The notes under the pieces were generated by a model that had not been told where the DNA came from, made no database searches, and worked only from the letters and a program-made list of their open reading frames with translations. DNA of 64,000 nucleotides, from the NCBI GenBank assembly GCA_963678675.1, contig OY783193.1, forward strand, positions 21,188,977-21,252,976, in the 5' to 3' direction. The DNA is from Xiphydria camelus. Lineage: Eukaryota > Arthropoda > Insecta > Hymenoptera > Xiphydriidae. Numbering within the stretch: the stretch's first letter is position 1; each line of letters begins with the position of its first letter. Position numbers and translations under genes: made by a program. Shown here piece by piece: positions 52,862-63,839 of this stretch.

Positions 52862-53555
52862 TAAGTATTACTGGAGAACGAGTAGGTTAAAAGATTTTCG
52901 TGAAGACTCACGATTTTCTGATATGTCATTTCGTACAGGTGCAACCGAAGAGGATCTAGCTCGTGTCCTGTCCGTAAAAAGATGACTCGATGGACATCGG
53001 AGAATGTCAGCCTTGTCACCGAGCGCCTATTACCCAAGTTACATTAATTGCAATACGCGCTTCTCGTTTCATTCAACTATTCCAGCGTTAAATAACTTTT
53101 ACTTCTTTCAAGGTAATCACCTTTTATGAACTGTTCGTGGTAGGAGGCAGCGATCGATAATAGAGTCTCGTCGTAGACAAGTTCGTCTATTAAAACTAAA
53201 AGGCAATTGGTGTGCAACTGGAACATCATCGCAGGAATAATTTGTCTACGATTAGTCACAATCATTGATCGTTGCCCCCTACGATCAACAATTCGTACAA
53301 GGTAAATGCTTTGAAAGAAGTAAAAGTTACTTAGAGCAGGAATAGTTGAAACGAAAATCGCATATTGCAATGAAAGTACTATGGGTGAAAGGCGCTCGGT
53401 GACAAGCCTAACATTCTCCGATCCATCGAGTCATCTTTTTACGGACAGGACATGAGCTAGATCCTCTTCGGTTGCACCTGTACGAGATGACATGTCAGAA
53501 AATCGTGAGTTCATGAAAATCTTCTAACCTACTCGTTCTGCAATAATACCTCTAA
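52862..53555. repeat. Fold-back family F, copy 2
   Basis: Arms 52862-53160 and about 53210-53555; markers GAGAACGAGTAGGTTAAAAG and GACTCGATGGACATCGGAGA. The centre holds GATCGATAATAGAGTC and GATCAACAATTCGT. Confidence 0.7.
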
Positions 53556-53627
53556 AAAAACAGAAAAAATCACCTCTAAAGTTGAGCTTGTAAGTATTTG
53601 TACAAGTTCTCAACAACGAGTTTTTAA

Positions 53628-53704
53628 GAGGCGGCGTGGCCGAGCGGTTAAAGCGCTAGTCTACTAACTCGGGGATCGCGTGTTCGAGGCTCCTCATGTG
53701 CTTC
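53628..53704 (+). pseudogene. tRNA-Ser/Leu-like sequence, arm 1
   Basis: GCGTGGCCGAGCGGTTAAAG matches the D-arm/box A of type II (Ser/Leu) tRNAs, and GTGTTCGAGGCTC is an imperfect T-loop/box B at the right distance. The candidate anticodon loop CTACTAA suggests ACU. Acceptor ends do not pair, so it is not a functional tRNA; it is better read as a SINE-like promoter head. TCTTTTTTTTT after it would end polymerase III transcription. Confidence 0.6.
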
Positions 53705-54091
53705 TTTTTTTTTGCAAATAAAAATGTTCATTTAATCATAATTTGATAACAATCAACGTTACTAATCAATATTTTTTTTAATTTCAATTATATTTTAATT
53801 CTGGGAGCTGTGTTGAAAAAAATTAAAATTGTAGAAAAATAGCAGTTATTATTCGCTTTCGGTGAGCTCAGGCTTACAATTTGTGGGATGATAATTGTCA
53901 TAAAAGCACTCAAAACATAAATTAAGTTGACAATGACTACAGGAGATAAAACCGGTATTGCTGCAAGCGCAGGGAGTCTTCAATTTATTTAAAGGAAAGC
54001 ATACTTCATTCACGTTGGAAAAAAAATATTATTTAATAACGTTGATTGTTATCAAATTATGATTAAATGAACATTTTATTTGCAAAAAAAA

Positions 54092-54170
54092 AGAAGCACA
54101 TCAGAAGCCTCGAACACGCGATCCCCGAGTTAGTAGACTAGCGCTTTAACCGCTCGGCCACGCCGCCTCT
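54092..54170 (-). pseudogene. tRNA-Ser/Leu-like sequence, arm 2
   Basis: Inverse copy of 53628-53704 with the same box A and box B and a few substitutions. Transcripts from both copies would converge on the element centre. Confidence 0.6.
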
Positions 54171-54239
54171 TGGAAACTGGTTGTTGAGAACTTGTACAAA
54201 TACTTACAAGCTCAACTTTAGAGGTGATTTTTTCTCTTC

Positions 54240-54699
54240 TTTTTGAGTGTTGCACCCTAGGGTTGTGGTGATGTACTATACTAGTGGTGCTCTATAAATG
54301 AGTAAAGATTCGGCCAAATCGGTGACCCGAAAGCCTGAGCCTCTCTTGTTAGAGAGTTGAAAGTAAAACGTCTTCATGGATTTCTGTAGACGACCAAAAT
54401 ATAAGAAAAATCCGATGGCCTGTAAATTCGAAAGCGGTATATGTTTTATTTCTCCAAAATACTAAGGCAAAGTTAAAAATATAAGGGCTCTCTAGTCTAT
54501 AAGTACCTTTCAAAATATCACGAGAATAAATCAAAAGTAACGTGGTTATAATTAATTGGCTCGTATCGGTATAAAATGTGAGACTTTAATTTTGTGGTAA
54601 TAAAAAGCTATTCTTCTACATGTACGTATCTTCCTCATGAATAAATTCCAAAAAGTAGTGAAATCCCCCCACAAAAAACAGATTCTCTGTAAAAAAAAA
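54240..54699 (+). repeat. Family K fragment and G flank
   Basis: 54349-54534 matches 45299-45628 inverse; 54540-54690 matches the 36545 unit and the GATTTCACTACT flank. Confidence 0.5.
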
Positions 54700-55225
54700 G
54701 GCGGCATGTTCATTCAGTGCCAACAAAAATTGATACGTAAAATACTCTCCAAAAAAGATTTGAAATCAATTAAGATCGCCATGTTCAAGATTTATATATA
54801 AAAAGTAAAAGGCATCATTTGAAAGGGAAATTATTGTAAATCAGGTTACTAAAAAATTCGACTAAAAAAATTTATAAAAAAATTTTAATAAAAAAGAACT
54901 TGCCGCGTTTTTTCCTTCAAAATAAAAAATTCAGACAGAGAATTATATTCGATGTTTATGCACTTATGATTTTAAATAAATTCATACACTCTTATATGAT
55001 ACCACCAGTATACCGAACGTCGCACGGGAAACCGATCAGGCGGGGGCCTTCTGGATTTCTCTGAATTTGACTTCGACAGTGCAATTTATGAATCACTCTA
55101 GCACTGTCCAAGCACTGCCAATATTCGGTGTAGTGAACAAAATATGAAAACTTAAACGCGGCAAGTTCTTTTTTATTAAAATTTTTTTATAAATTTTTTT
55201 AGTCGAATTTTTTAGTAACCTGATA
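54700..55225. repeat. Fold-back family G, copy 3
   Basis: Arms 54715-54905 and about 55160-55225, the second truncated by repeat B. The centre CTGGATTTCTCTGAATTTGA matches copies 1 and 2. Confidence 0.7.
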
Positions 55226-55229
55226 CAAT

Positions 55230-55558
55230 ATATCGCCCGAGAAATCGGATTCTCGACTTTTAGGCGCAAGGGGTGGGGCTTCGCGTTGCTAAAGAAGAAT
55301 TTCTGTTAATGTGTATCTTATAACATTTATTCTGGTCTCTATCAATAGAGAATAGTCGATTTATATGGCGTAACTAAGCATAGTTTTGGTTATAACCATA
55401 TATTTATTGAGAAAATTCGATGTAAAAATTGAAGGGTGAAGGGGGCAGACATTTTTCCTGTAAAGATACACGGGTGCCCGCGGCGACTGCGCTATCGGCG
55501 TCATTCTGACGAACTACTTGAATGAACATGCCGCGAGACACTGCCGTGTCTCTTGATA
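55230..55558 (-). repeat. Repeat B, copy 3
   Basis: TATCGCCCGAGAAATCGG to GTGTCTCTTGAT. It truncates family G at 55225-55229. Confidence 0.7.
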
Positions 55559-56159
55559 GGGTGTTAGCATTGCCAAGGTTGGGCCCATGATGCCTGTGCA
55601 GGCGTAGGCGTTGGGACCGATGAGGACGAGATTTTGATATGTGACTTTTACCAGTAAAAATAATATTCTAATGATTTTTTTACTGTTAGTCTTTATTTAG
55701 TTTTCTTAGTTTATAATAATATACTAATTATTATATGTTATAAGAAATGCTTATTTTGTTATTTTCCGTAACAAAAATAAAATATTACTTATATTTGTAC
55801 AATTGAGTATTCCTTGTTGTCTCTTTTTTCCTGATAAATAAACATGAAATCTACAAAATCAGGAATATGCATGAAATTTTGATATGCATGAAATACAGCA
55901 GACATAATAGTTAAAGTTATTCAAAACACAGTACTAATAGTAAAAAGTAGATAAGAAAAACTCCTACCCCAAAAACATTACTTTAAAAGTAGCACGGCCA
56001 CGCCTCCCAGTGACGTATTTCAAAACACTCCGTTGTGGGAGGCGCTGGCTTGTGACGTCACTATGCACGAAACCGGCCCGCCAGGGCACCTTCTAGCATG
56101 TTTCTCAATGCCTTACGTATCGGAAGAGTACAAGTGAAGTGGAAGTTTGTTTATTTTTT
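55559..56159. other. Upstream region of THAP pseudogene
   Basis: Non-coding. TGTGACGTCACTATGCAC at about 56052-56069 is a perfect CRE-type TGACGTCA site 120 bp before the THAP ATG and recurs inverted at 57291-57308, together with a GGCCCG block. Could be a promoter duplicated at both ends of one element. Confidence 0.4.
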
Positions 56160-56191
56160 GTGACTATTTTTGTTTGACGTTTGATAGTAGA

Positions 56192-56313
56192 ATGTCGAAG
56201 AAGGAAGGAAAGAAGAAGGATTTATAAATATTGTATAGTGCCGAGATGTACAAACACATCTGTGGCAATACCGGAAGAAATATTCTTTTCCGTTCCAAAA
56301 AATCAGGATATTC

Positions 56314-56394
<81 letters not shown>

Positions 56395-56481
56395 GTTGTA
56401 CGGCAATAAAGAGGGATAAGAAAAAGAACCCGCTACTTTCTCTAAAGACCTCGCTATACTGTCGTGAGGACCATTTTAATG
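56192..56481 (+). pseudogene. THAP-domain exon, frameshifted and split by microsatellite
   Basis: ATG at 56192 (MSKKEGKKK) runs out of frame after nine codons. One frame over, IYKYCIVPRCTNTS, then IFFSVPKNQDIRK follow, the start of a THAP zinc finger (C-x4-C here, then the FxxxPK block). A GA tract at 56318-56391 separates this from KRDKKKNPLLSLKTSLYCRE and DHFNV, the C...H half of the finger, ending at a donor-like GTAAGT at 56481. THAP fingers bind DNA in P-element/Kolobok-type transposases and in host regulators. The call is secure for the family, not for host versus transposon origin. Confidence 0.65.
56318..56391 (+). repeat. (GA)n microsatellite inside THAP exon
   Basis: About 74 bp of pure GA between the two halves of the THAP finger; an expansion within coding sequence. 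It is the second such tract in the window. Confidence 0.92.
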
Positions 56482-57479
56482 TAAGTTATAGGTACAGAGT
56501 TATATACCTATATTTGGACATTGTTGTAACTGTATTGTACTGTATATTGTACATATTTTATTAATGGTATATTTCCAAAAATTTACATAAAGATAACGTA
56601 AATTTAAAGAAAGTTACCAACAACATAGTTGAAAAACAGCAGAGTACTTATAAAAATTTTAAGTACTTATAACAACTAAGTAGTATTTGAATGAAATAAT
56701 ACCACTTATAAATATCTAATACCAATCATATATTAAAAACAAATATTATTGTAAACAACTGCATAAAGATCTACGAAAAATCACCGTTATACTGTTCTTC
56801 TATCTTTAAAAATAACCGAAATATAAGGCCATGAAGGAAATGGCAAAAAATGAAAAACACCCTGTATCTCAATACTGGATCTAGTTAGCCGTGAGATTTT
56901 GACAGCATTAAATTTTTTACAAAATCGGCCCCGAGGATGTGTAACTGGATTTTTTCTATACCGTTTTTCCCAAAACTCCGTAGGTACATCGAAAAGGCGA
57001 CACCGTGTATATTTACAAATTATATATAGGCAGCTGCCTATAGACTGCTATTTATTTTATTTTTAAATCTTACCTTATTGCTTTAATATTTCGCGTTTCT
57101 GCTCCAATGAAATCTGACAAAGCATGGATTTGCGGCAAATTGTCAGATTTCCCTTGTACAAATCCACTGTCCATTTTCACAGCACAACACAAGCTTCGTA
57201 CTCGAAACAGTTAAACAGTCCTCAAAACGAAAAACTATAACACACGCTTACGGTTCTGCAGACGCCGTCAACACGAATGCGATATCCGAGAGTGCATAGT
57301 GACGTCACGGCCCGGCGTGCCGCTCGACCGGCTGTTTCAAGTGGGCGGAGCTTAGCGCAAAGTTTATAAATCTCCTACGGCTTAATTTCGCGTCAGAAAC
57401 AAAAATAAAAAAACACGTCCCAACTTTTTTTACGTGCTCAATCCATTTTTGATGTAAAAAAAATAGGTGCATATTCCTG
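56482..57479. other. AT-rich region downstream of THAP exon
   Basis: No open frame of interest. AGGCAGCTGCCTATAGACTGC near 57030-57050 contains the small palindrome GGCAGCTGCC. The inverted CRE-type copy lies at 57291-57308. Confidence 0.4.
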
Positions 57480-57713
57480 ATTGTAAGTGTCCCGTTTTAT
57501 CCGACTAGGAGGGTAAAACGGGACAGTTCCAACTTTTAGCAGAAACATTTTTTTCTCTGGTGTAACTTTTGTTTTTTCATAAATGATCATTACCATCAAA
57601 AGCTTTGTTACTAGTGAAACTAGAGGTAAAACATTGTACTTTACATTACTTTACTTAGAAAATTATAAGGCTTTAAAGACTAAGAATCCCGTTTTAACCA
57701 ACTCTCCCCTATT
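57480..57713 (-). repeat. Right end of GGGGAGAGTTGG element
   Basis: Ends CCAACTCTCCCC at 57702-57713, the inverse of 38603; internal TAAAACGGGAC and CCCGTTTTA motifs as at 38963. Possibly the terminus of the element that carried the THAP gene. Confidence 0.5.
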
Positions 57714-57785
57714 TTTCACATTATGAATTATGTATCGAATATCTGTATATATATCGAATATCTGTATATATTATGAATATATCTG

Positions 57786-58349
57786 TATATATCGAATGTT
57801 ATCTGGGCGCGGCACCCATCGAGCAAAAAGCTTTTTCATAACCAAAACATCATGTAAAATGTCGTGGATACGGGCTATCGAGATGTTTGCTATCCGAGCA
57901 AGCTCGCATATTTTTGTCGATGATGATTCAATACGGCATTGTGGATTTTCAACATTTTCGTCGGTTGTAGCGATTTTTGGACGTCCTGAGTATTCATCAT
58001 CTTGTATGGATGTACGGCCACGTTTAAATTCAGAAGCCCACTTTTTTACTGTCGAAAATGAAGAGGAGGACTCTCTTAAAGTAGAGTCTAACACTTTTTA
58101 CATGTCCGTCGAGGTTAAACCCTTTAAAACAAAGTACTTTATAACAGCCCGAAATTCAATTTCAGCCATTTATCAAACAGCGTCACAACTTATTTGCTTT
58201 ACTCGATCGCCACAAACAAATAATTAAATGCACGTGTTTGAAACTTCGCAGCACGCCATCCGAAGAATCATATTTGAAAAATATAATAGTCATTTCTTCA
58301 TATTTACGCCATCTCTGTATCAGGCTGAGAACTTTTCGAATTACCCTCG
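57786..58349 (-). pseudogene. Mariner 5' end and transposase N-terminus, truncated
   Basis: The terminus CGAGGGTAATTCGAAAAGTT (minus strand) is at 58349 next to TA. The frame starts at 58169 (MAEIEFRAVIKYFVLKGLTS), has a stop after TDM at about 58100, then continues STVKKWASEFKRGRTSIQDD and ISIARIHDILHDVLVMKKLF. This is the mauritiana/cecropia-type mariner head, a different lineage from the intact mariner at 5135. Cut at 57786 by a short TATCGAATATCTGTATATA tandem repeat; no catalytic domain remains. Confidence 0.72.
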
Positions 58350-59609
58350 TACATTGAAACACATCACCGTTTTTATAAAAAAAATTCCAATTAGGTACCA
58401 TGAAGTACATATATATGCTGGCACGTTTCGAACACGATGACATCCCATCGTTTCCACACAAAACTTGTGGCTAACTTAGCAAGCGTAGAATATTGACTTT
58501 CTTGAGCAGTTCTCGCATAAGTCAATCCATTACAGATTGTAAGTAGAAAGTTTTCATTGGCCCATCCTATATAATACACTATACATGTTACAATAGCAAC
58601 GATTCAAATGAATCATGACTGTTCTATTATATTTCCATAAAAACGGTTATATCCCGAAGTCGGAGTATAACTGTTTTTCCGCTACCTATGTATCATTAAA
58701 CATTCAATATTATTAAGATTATATTTTCTCGTTACTAAATGGAAAAACATACAAAAAGAAAGATTACCTTTAATAAATTCAATGCTGTTCCTCCTATACT
58801 CAAAAATTTTGTTTATTTTTAATATCCGTTTAAACGTTATTACGGAAGCAGTTATGTCTCGACTTCCCCCGTGTCAACTTCAAGAAATAACGCATACCAT
58901 CTATAGCATTTTATTTACGTTATCCGTAGAAAATTGGGTAATTTGATAAATATTGGTCCGCTCTTCTCTCCTCAACCTGTAAAGCTTTCAGTATATTTTG
59001 ACAAGCGAGACACGGAGGCGGACCATTTGCGGAAGAAGATAATGCAATTTTCCCGCTCCCTCATTTCGACAGCCTCCCGTATATTTTCTCTTCTAATAAA
59101 TCCGATCCCCCGGCTTGGACGCGTCTTACAATACCGCACCGTATAATTACAGCAGGTGCGAACGAATCTTCGCGACTACAATGAGATACGATTTCGGGCG
59201 AAAATTGAAAGGTGCGGTTTTATTTTTCAAAATGACCCGCCATTCTAGCAATTTCGAAATGGTTGTGAGCCGGGTAGGTTTAATGCGCGCCTCAACGTAA
59301 TGCCAAGTTCCGCCTCGCCTACGTAGGCACGGTGGCAGAAGACGCGGGGCTCGCATTGGGTGTGAAAGTGGCGTCGGGAATATCTTGTGAGTGGATTCTT
59401 TGGATGCCGGGAACACATTCCGCGGTTCCAGAGTGGAGAAAAGCTGCACGTGGGAATATGGGTTCATCGGCCGAAACGGCATTCGTCACTTTCCCTCTTG
59501 CGAACGGTCGCCTCTATCTTGATCGAGGGCGATCCTTCGGATAGGTCTTGAGGGACAGGCGGGGGGAAGGAAGTGCGAGAGGAGGGAATGCCGGAGAGAG
59601 TCCTCCGGG
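58350..59609. other. 1.26 kb without recognised feature
   Basis: Short open frames only. A moderately GC-rich stretch at 59250-59600 has no repeat copy elsewhere in the window and could be unique genomic sequence. Nothing supports a gene. Confidence 0.4.
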
Positions 59610-60170
59610 ATCAAGAGACACGGCAGTGTCTCGCGGCATGTTCGTTCAAGTAGTTTCGCGCTCAGACACGACAGCGCTGATGTCGCGAGCGCGCGCACCC
59701 GTGTCTCTTTACACCACAAATGTTTGCCCCCTGCACCCCTCAATTTTTACATCGAATTTTCTCAATAAATATACGGTTATAACCAAAACTATGCTTAGTT
59801 ACGACATATAAATTGACTATTCTCTATTGATAGAGACCAGAATAGATGTTATAAGTTACATATTAATAGAGATTCTTCCTTAGCAACGCGAAGACACGCC
59901 CCTTGCGCCTAAAACTCGAGAATCCGATTTCTCGGGCGATATATATATGTCAAAATCTCACAAAAATTCCGCCTACCTTCGGGGATAGTCGGCCATGATC
60001 GGAAATGTGTACACAGATGCGGCCACACGCATACGCTATCAAATGTATGGAAGAGTATGTGAGAGAATATATTCCTTAAATGTTGGGTATTTTCAAAGTT
60101 AATAAAATATTTCCATTCGCGAAACGATTAACCTCCCGTTTATTTCGATCCTCGGACGCGCTTGTTAATA
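59610..60170 (+). repeat. Repeat B plus D arm
   Basis: B at 59610-59944 in the orientation of 50776, followed directly by a D arm (59950-60170, to AACAAGCGCGTCCGAGGATC inverse). The other D arm is absent. Confidence 0.68.
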
Positions 60171-61740
60171 AAATGTAAACATTCAGTGTAATCGGAGTTA
60201 TGAATCTCAATAGTGGTGAATGTGACAGGCGCTCCGTATAGTTTAATAATCATTTGTATTTTTTCGATAATCGAGATAGTGAACGGATGCAGTGCTGTGT
60301 TTCTTTGGTTACCTGTGCATAAAGAGCGGGAAAGGAGATGGCAGTATCTCAGAAGAATTGCCATCAGATAAGTTTAATTGCCATCTGACAGCTTTAACAT
60401 CAGTTTCGATGGAAGGACAATTATCTTTGTGATAATTCTATTTTTTGTTATAGCGTCATGCGAGCACGAGACGAATCGATGGCTTTTCTTCTCTGTCAGA
60501 ATCAAAGCCGTGGGAGAAAAATAGGAGATGCAATGGAATTGGATCACAACAATCAAGTAATTACTTTATCATTATTTTTTCTCTATCGATATATTTCCTC
60601 TTTCGTACTATTACAAGTTCCAATTTACACACCGACCTGTCAAACCTGAAGTGTACATGTACCTCACTTCTATTTCATTTGTTCTTCGCCTCCGTTGTAA
60701 CGACAGTCAATGAGGAATCACTGATACCGATTAGGGTTCGAGGGTTATTCCTTATTCTTTCTAGCACAGCATCGATATTTTACTGCACCTGTTTTCTTCT
60801 AGGACTTCCTAAAATAATTATGAAAACCCCATATGATTGTTATTTATAATTTGTTACAGATCGTATGCGAACCCGAGGGGGTTTCTTTCGAACGAGGGAT
60901 CATCCACTTGTTGTTCCAAGAACCAGTTGCATTAGTTCATTCGGCGAGCTGGATCTGTTATCTCGAGTGCATGCCACAGCCCGAATACTCGTCGAGGTTT
61001 ATTCCTTACACTTCACGTACACTTCCATGTACACTTCATGTTTGATAGGTTGGTATATAAATTGGAACTTCTTATAGTATAATACGAAAGAGGAAATATA
61101 TCGATAAAGGAAAAATAATAATAAAGTAGTTACTACATTATTGTAATCCAATTCCATTGTATCCCTTACTTTTCTGCCACGACTTTTATCGTTAATAGTG
61201 AAGAAAAATCAAATTTATTGGTTGATCAATCTACTATCAACAATCAAAGTCGTGGCAGAAAAATAAGGGATACACAATGTAATCGGATTACAATAATGGA
61301 GGAACTACTTTATTATTATTTTTTCTCTTTATCGATATATTTCCTTTTTCGTATTATACTATCACAAGTTCCAATTTATATACCGACCTGTCAAACGTGA
61401 AGTGTGCATGTACCTCACTTCTATTTCATCTCTTCTTCGCCTCTAGTGTAGCGATGGAAATTACAAAATATCATCATTTACACCCAACAAAGCACGTTTT
61501 TGCAAGTAACATTTCTGTAACATTCCTACAATATTTTACAATATTCGTGAACATTACCGTATGTTAGAAATATATATTTATCGATAAATTCGCGAATGTT
61601 GCAAAACATCATAGAAATCTTTCGGAATCATTAAGTCGAAAGATCTCCTCGATAAGGTACAGCTCGATAAGATTGTACTTGTTAGGGCTGAATTATATAG
61701 GGGTTTTATAATTATTTCAGGAAGTCCCAGAAGAACACAA
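60171..61740 (+). repeat. Families H and C with Tc1-like remnants
   Basis: H at 60171-60470, C at 60475-60710, a degraded transposase-linked segment at 60735-60990, then a C palindrome (61010-61440, centre near 61215) and its right extension to 61740. Same order as at 34440-36180. Confidence 0.55.
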
Positions 61741-61914
61741 GTGCAGCGAAATATCGATGTTGTGCTGGAAATTTATTTACGACCAAGGGCGAAATGTCAG
61801 CGGTGCATGCAAAAGGATTTCTTAAAACTATTACAACGTCTCGTGTTAATATACAGACTGTCCCTTTCAATACACGCCAGCGTGGCGGGTTGCATATCGG
61901 TTATCCGCCTTCCC

Positions 61915-62085
61915 GAGTCGAAATTTTGGTTCTCCCTTGGTGTTCCGTCCTTCTCCACTCGAAATATTGGTTCTCCCTTGGGGCTCCGTCCTTCTCCAGT
62001 CGGCAGTATTGGTTCTCCCTTGGTGCTCCGTAATTCTCCAGTCGGTAATATTGGTTCTCCGTACTTCTCCTTAATACTCTATAAC
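61915..62085 (+). repeat. About 42-bp minisatellite, four units
   Basis: Units of the type ATTGGTTCTCCCTTGG plus CTCCGTCCTTCTCCAGTCG (starts near 61918, 61959, 62000 and 62043), followed by two copies of TTAGAAAATTTTCGACTG. The plus frame 61741-62238 stays open through the units. Related inverted sequence is at 63400-63460. Confidence 0.72.
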
Positions 62086-62405
62086 GACTCTTTTGCTTCT
62101 CTACCCGAGTCGAAATCCGACTTAGAAAATTTTCGACTGTCGCGTCCGATAGACTTAGAAAATTTTCGACTGGCACGCTCATTAGCTATAAGTATATTAA
62201 TTATCTATATATTTGTGGTAGACAGTAATACAAAATAAACAGCCACAGATATACATGAACTAAAATTTCATATTTTTAATGAAAAAAAATTACAATGAAT
62301 TATAATTTATTCTAATTCTTTATCATTAGTTGGCATTGATACATATGACTGGCAATTGATCGTAATATGAAAACATGGAGCTTGTACTAGATTTTGCGGT
62401 ACCTA

Positions 62406-62635
62406 AGGTAAAAGCACCAGTGGCCGGACGGTTAAGACCAGTATCCGGACACCCATAAAAATATATGTAGCAGATTTGATTGAGTGTTCTTACTAGATGG
62501 AATTTGTCATGGGCGTTCCTAATTTATTGAGGATTCTTTCTCAGTAATTGATTCTTTTTACCACATTTAATAGTCAGTGTTATACATAAAAATGTCCGGA
62601 TATTGGGACGTGTCCGGCCACTGGTGCTTTTTCCT
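62406..62635. mobile_element. 230-bp MITE, TA target
   Basis: Ends AGGTAAAAGCACCAGTGGCC and GGCCACTGGTGCTTTTTCCT with TA on each side (62404-62405, 62636-62637). The inner half has matching TCCGGA(C/T)A blocks. Non-coding; the TA target suggests a Tc1/mariner-superfamily origin. Confidence 0.78.
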
Positions 62636-62675
62636 TACTTGTGAAAGAGCTCTGTAAGCAGCAATGGAATACATT

Positions 62676-62870
62676 TAGGGACTTAGAAAAATTTCGGTCT
62701 CCTGCATAGGTATAGGTAGACTTGAACATTTATTTGTGAATAAATGGGCAAGAATTGTAATTTGCTCAATTATTAAATCAATAAATTATTTGATTTCGAG
62801 TTTCCAGAGTATGTTGAGCAAGTTATAAACTGTACTGTTTATTAAAAAGCACAGATTATTATAGTAAATC
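62676..62870 (+). repeat. 5S-bearing element, interior fragment
   Basis: ACTTAGAAAAATTTCGGTCT to AAAGCACAGATTATTATAGT matches the interior of 4920-7210 across the mariner insertion point (near 62712), unoccupied here. Neither terminus nor 5S block is present. Confidence 0.68.
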
Positions 62871-63290
62871 AGGACTTGGTTGCAGGAGGTTGAATGGTGA
62901 GAACGTGTGTTGGAAGTTGTGAGACGAAAAATTGTAATAAGTGCGATCAACAGAGAGTGCAAGAGTAGTATAGGGTATAGATAGAAAGCTGAGAGAACGA
63001 GTTAAAGGATAGATTATAAGGGTTTGTTGGGAAAGGGAGGGTAACGATAGGAAATTAGGAAAAGCGAGGAAAAGTCAAAAGTAAGGTTAAGTGAAGCGGT
63101 GAGGAGGAAGATAAGCAAGAGAGAAAGAGCGTGGAAAGGGCAGAGTCGGTAAGGTAGGTAAGCTTTAGACCTGTGGCGGAAAAGGAAGGTTCGGTGGTCT
63201 TTCAGTTCTCGGATTTCGACTGGGGTACGGGAGTACCTTAGAAAATTTAGTTCTCCAACGGAGGACTACGGGAGTACCTAAGAGAATTTG
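62871..63290. other. Purine-rich non-coding segment
   Basis: Plus strand is rich in G and A (GGAAAAGCGAGGAAAAGTCA type) with no open frame and no repeat partner seen. Confidence 0.4.
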
Positions 63291-63299
63291 GTTTTGCTA

Positions 63300-63660
63300 C
63301 TCCTCTGATGCTCCCAACGTGCAAATCGGGAAATAACTGCACGTACAGAGAAGCATTGGAGCACCAAAACTACCTGGATTGTAATGGGCCCAAAAGGTTC
63401 TCAGGTAGTGCTCGTCCTTCTCCAAGAGAGAACCAAGGGAGCACCAAAATTTCGACTCGGGTTGCGCCAGACACAGGCGCCACAGGCGCATGGCGCCTGC
63501 AGCGGATCGGAGGCGTCAACCGATATGCAACCCGCCACGCTTGCGTGTATAGCGGGGGACAGTTTGTATGTAACAACATACATACAAATTCAGTCGCACT
63601 ATACACGCCAGCAAATTTGGTTGCATATCGCTCGGCGCTTAGGAGATACCGACGATTCCT
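63300..63660 (-). repeat. Repeat related to the 61850-62085 minisatellite region
   Basis: CCGATATGCAACCCGCCACG and the block near 63440-63462 are inverse relatives of 61880-61960. TGGCGCCTGCAGCGG and CAGGCGCCACAGGCGCATGG form a GC-rich hairpin-prone patch. Open frames here vary between copies and are probably not coding. Confidence 0.5.
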
Positions 63661-63839
63661 GTAATTTAATGGTAATTTCGTTAGCCCGGACTCAAACCAA
63701 AAAGATGTATCAATTTGAAAAACATCGGCTAACTTTTAGTGTAGGTGATGAGTGCTCCGAAAAATGTGACAGCTGTTTGTGTTTTTATTATTAATAAATA
63801 GAAGCCGTGCTATTTGTCTGTAGTCATTCATCGAACATA
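63661..63839. other. Short segment without recognised feature
   Basis: Nothing recognised beyond AT-rich non-coding sequence. Confidence 0.35.

Larger units (their letters stand above)
53572..54222. repeat. Fold-back with tRNA-like sequences in both arms
   Basis: Arms 53572-53785 and about 54030-54222 are near-perfect complements. Each arm contains one tRNA-like block pointing inward, followed by a T run of 8-9. The 245-bp centre is AT-rich and non-coding. Confidence 0.82.

Noticed and set aside
53628..53704. Functional tRNA-Ser gene
   Set aside because: Acceptor stem ends do not pair and the anticodon and T stems are weak; only the promoter boxes are preserved.
38603..57713. One 19-kb transposon bounded by GGGGAGAGTTGG ends
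   Set aside because: Orientation fits, but no clear target duplication and most of the interior is other repeats; two separate copies are equally possible, so only the ends are annotated.
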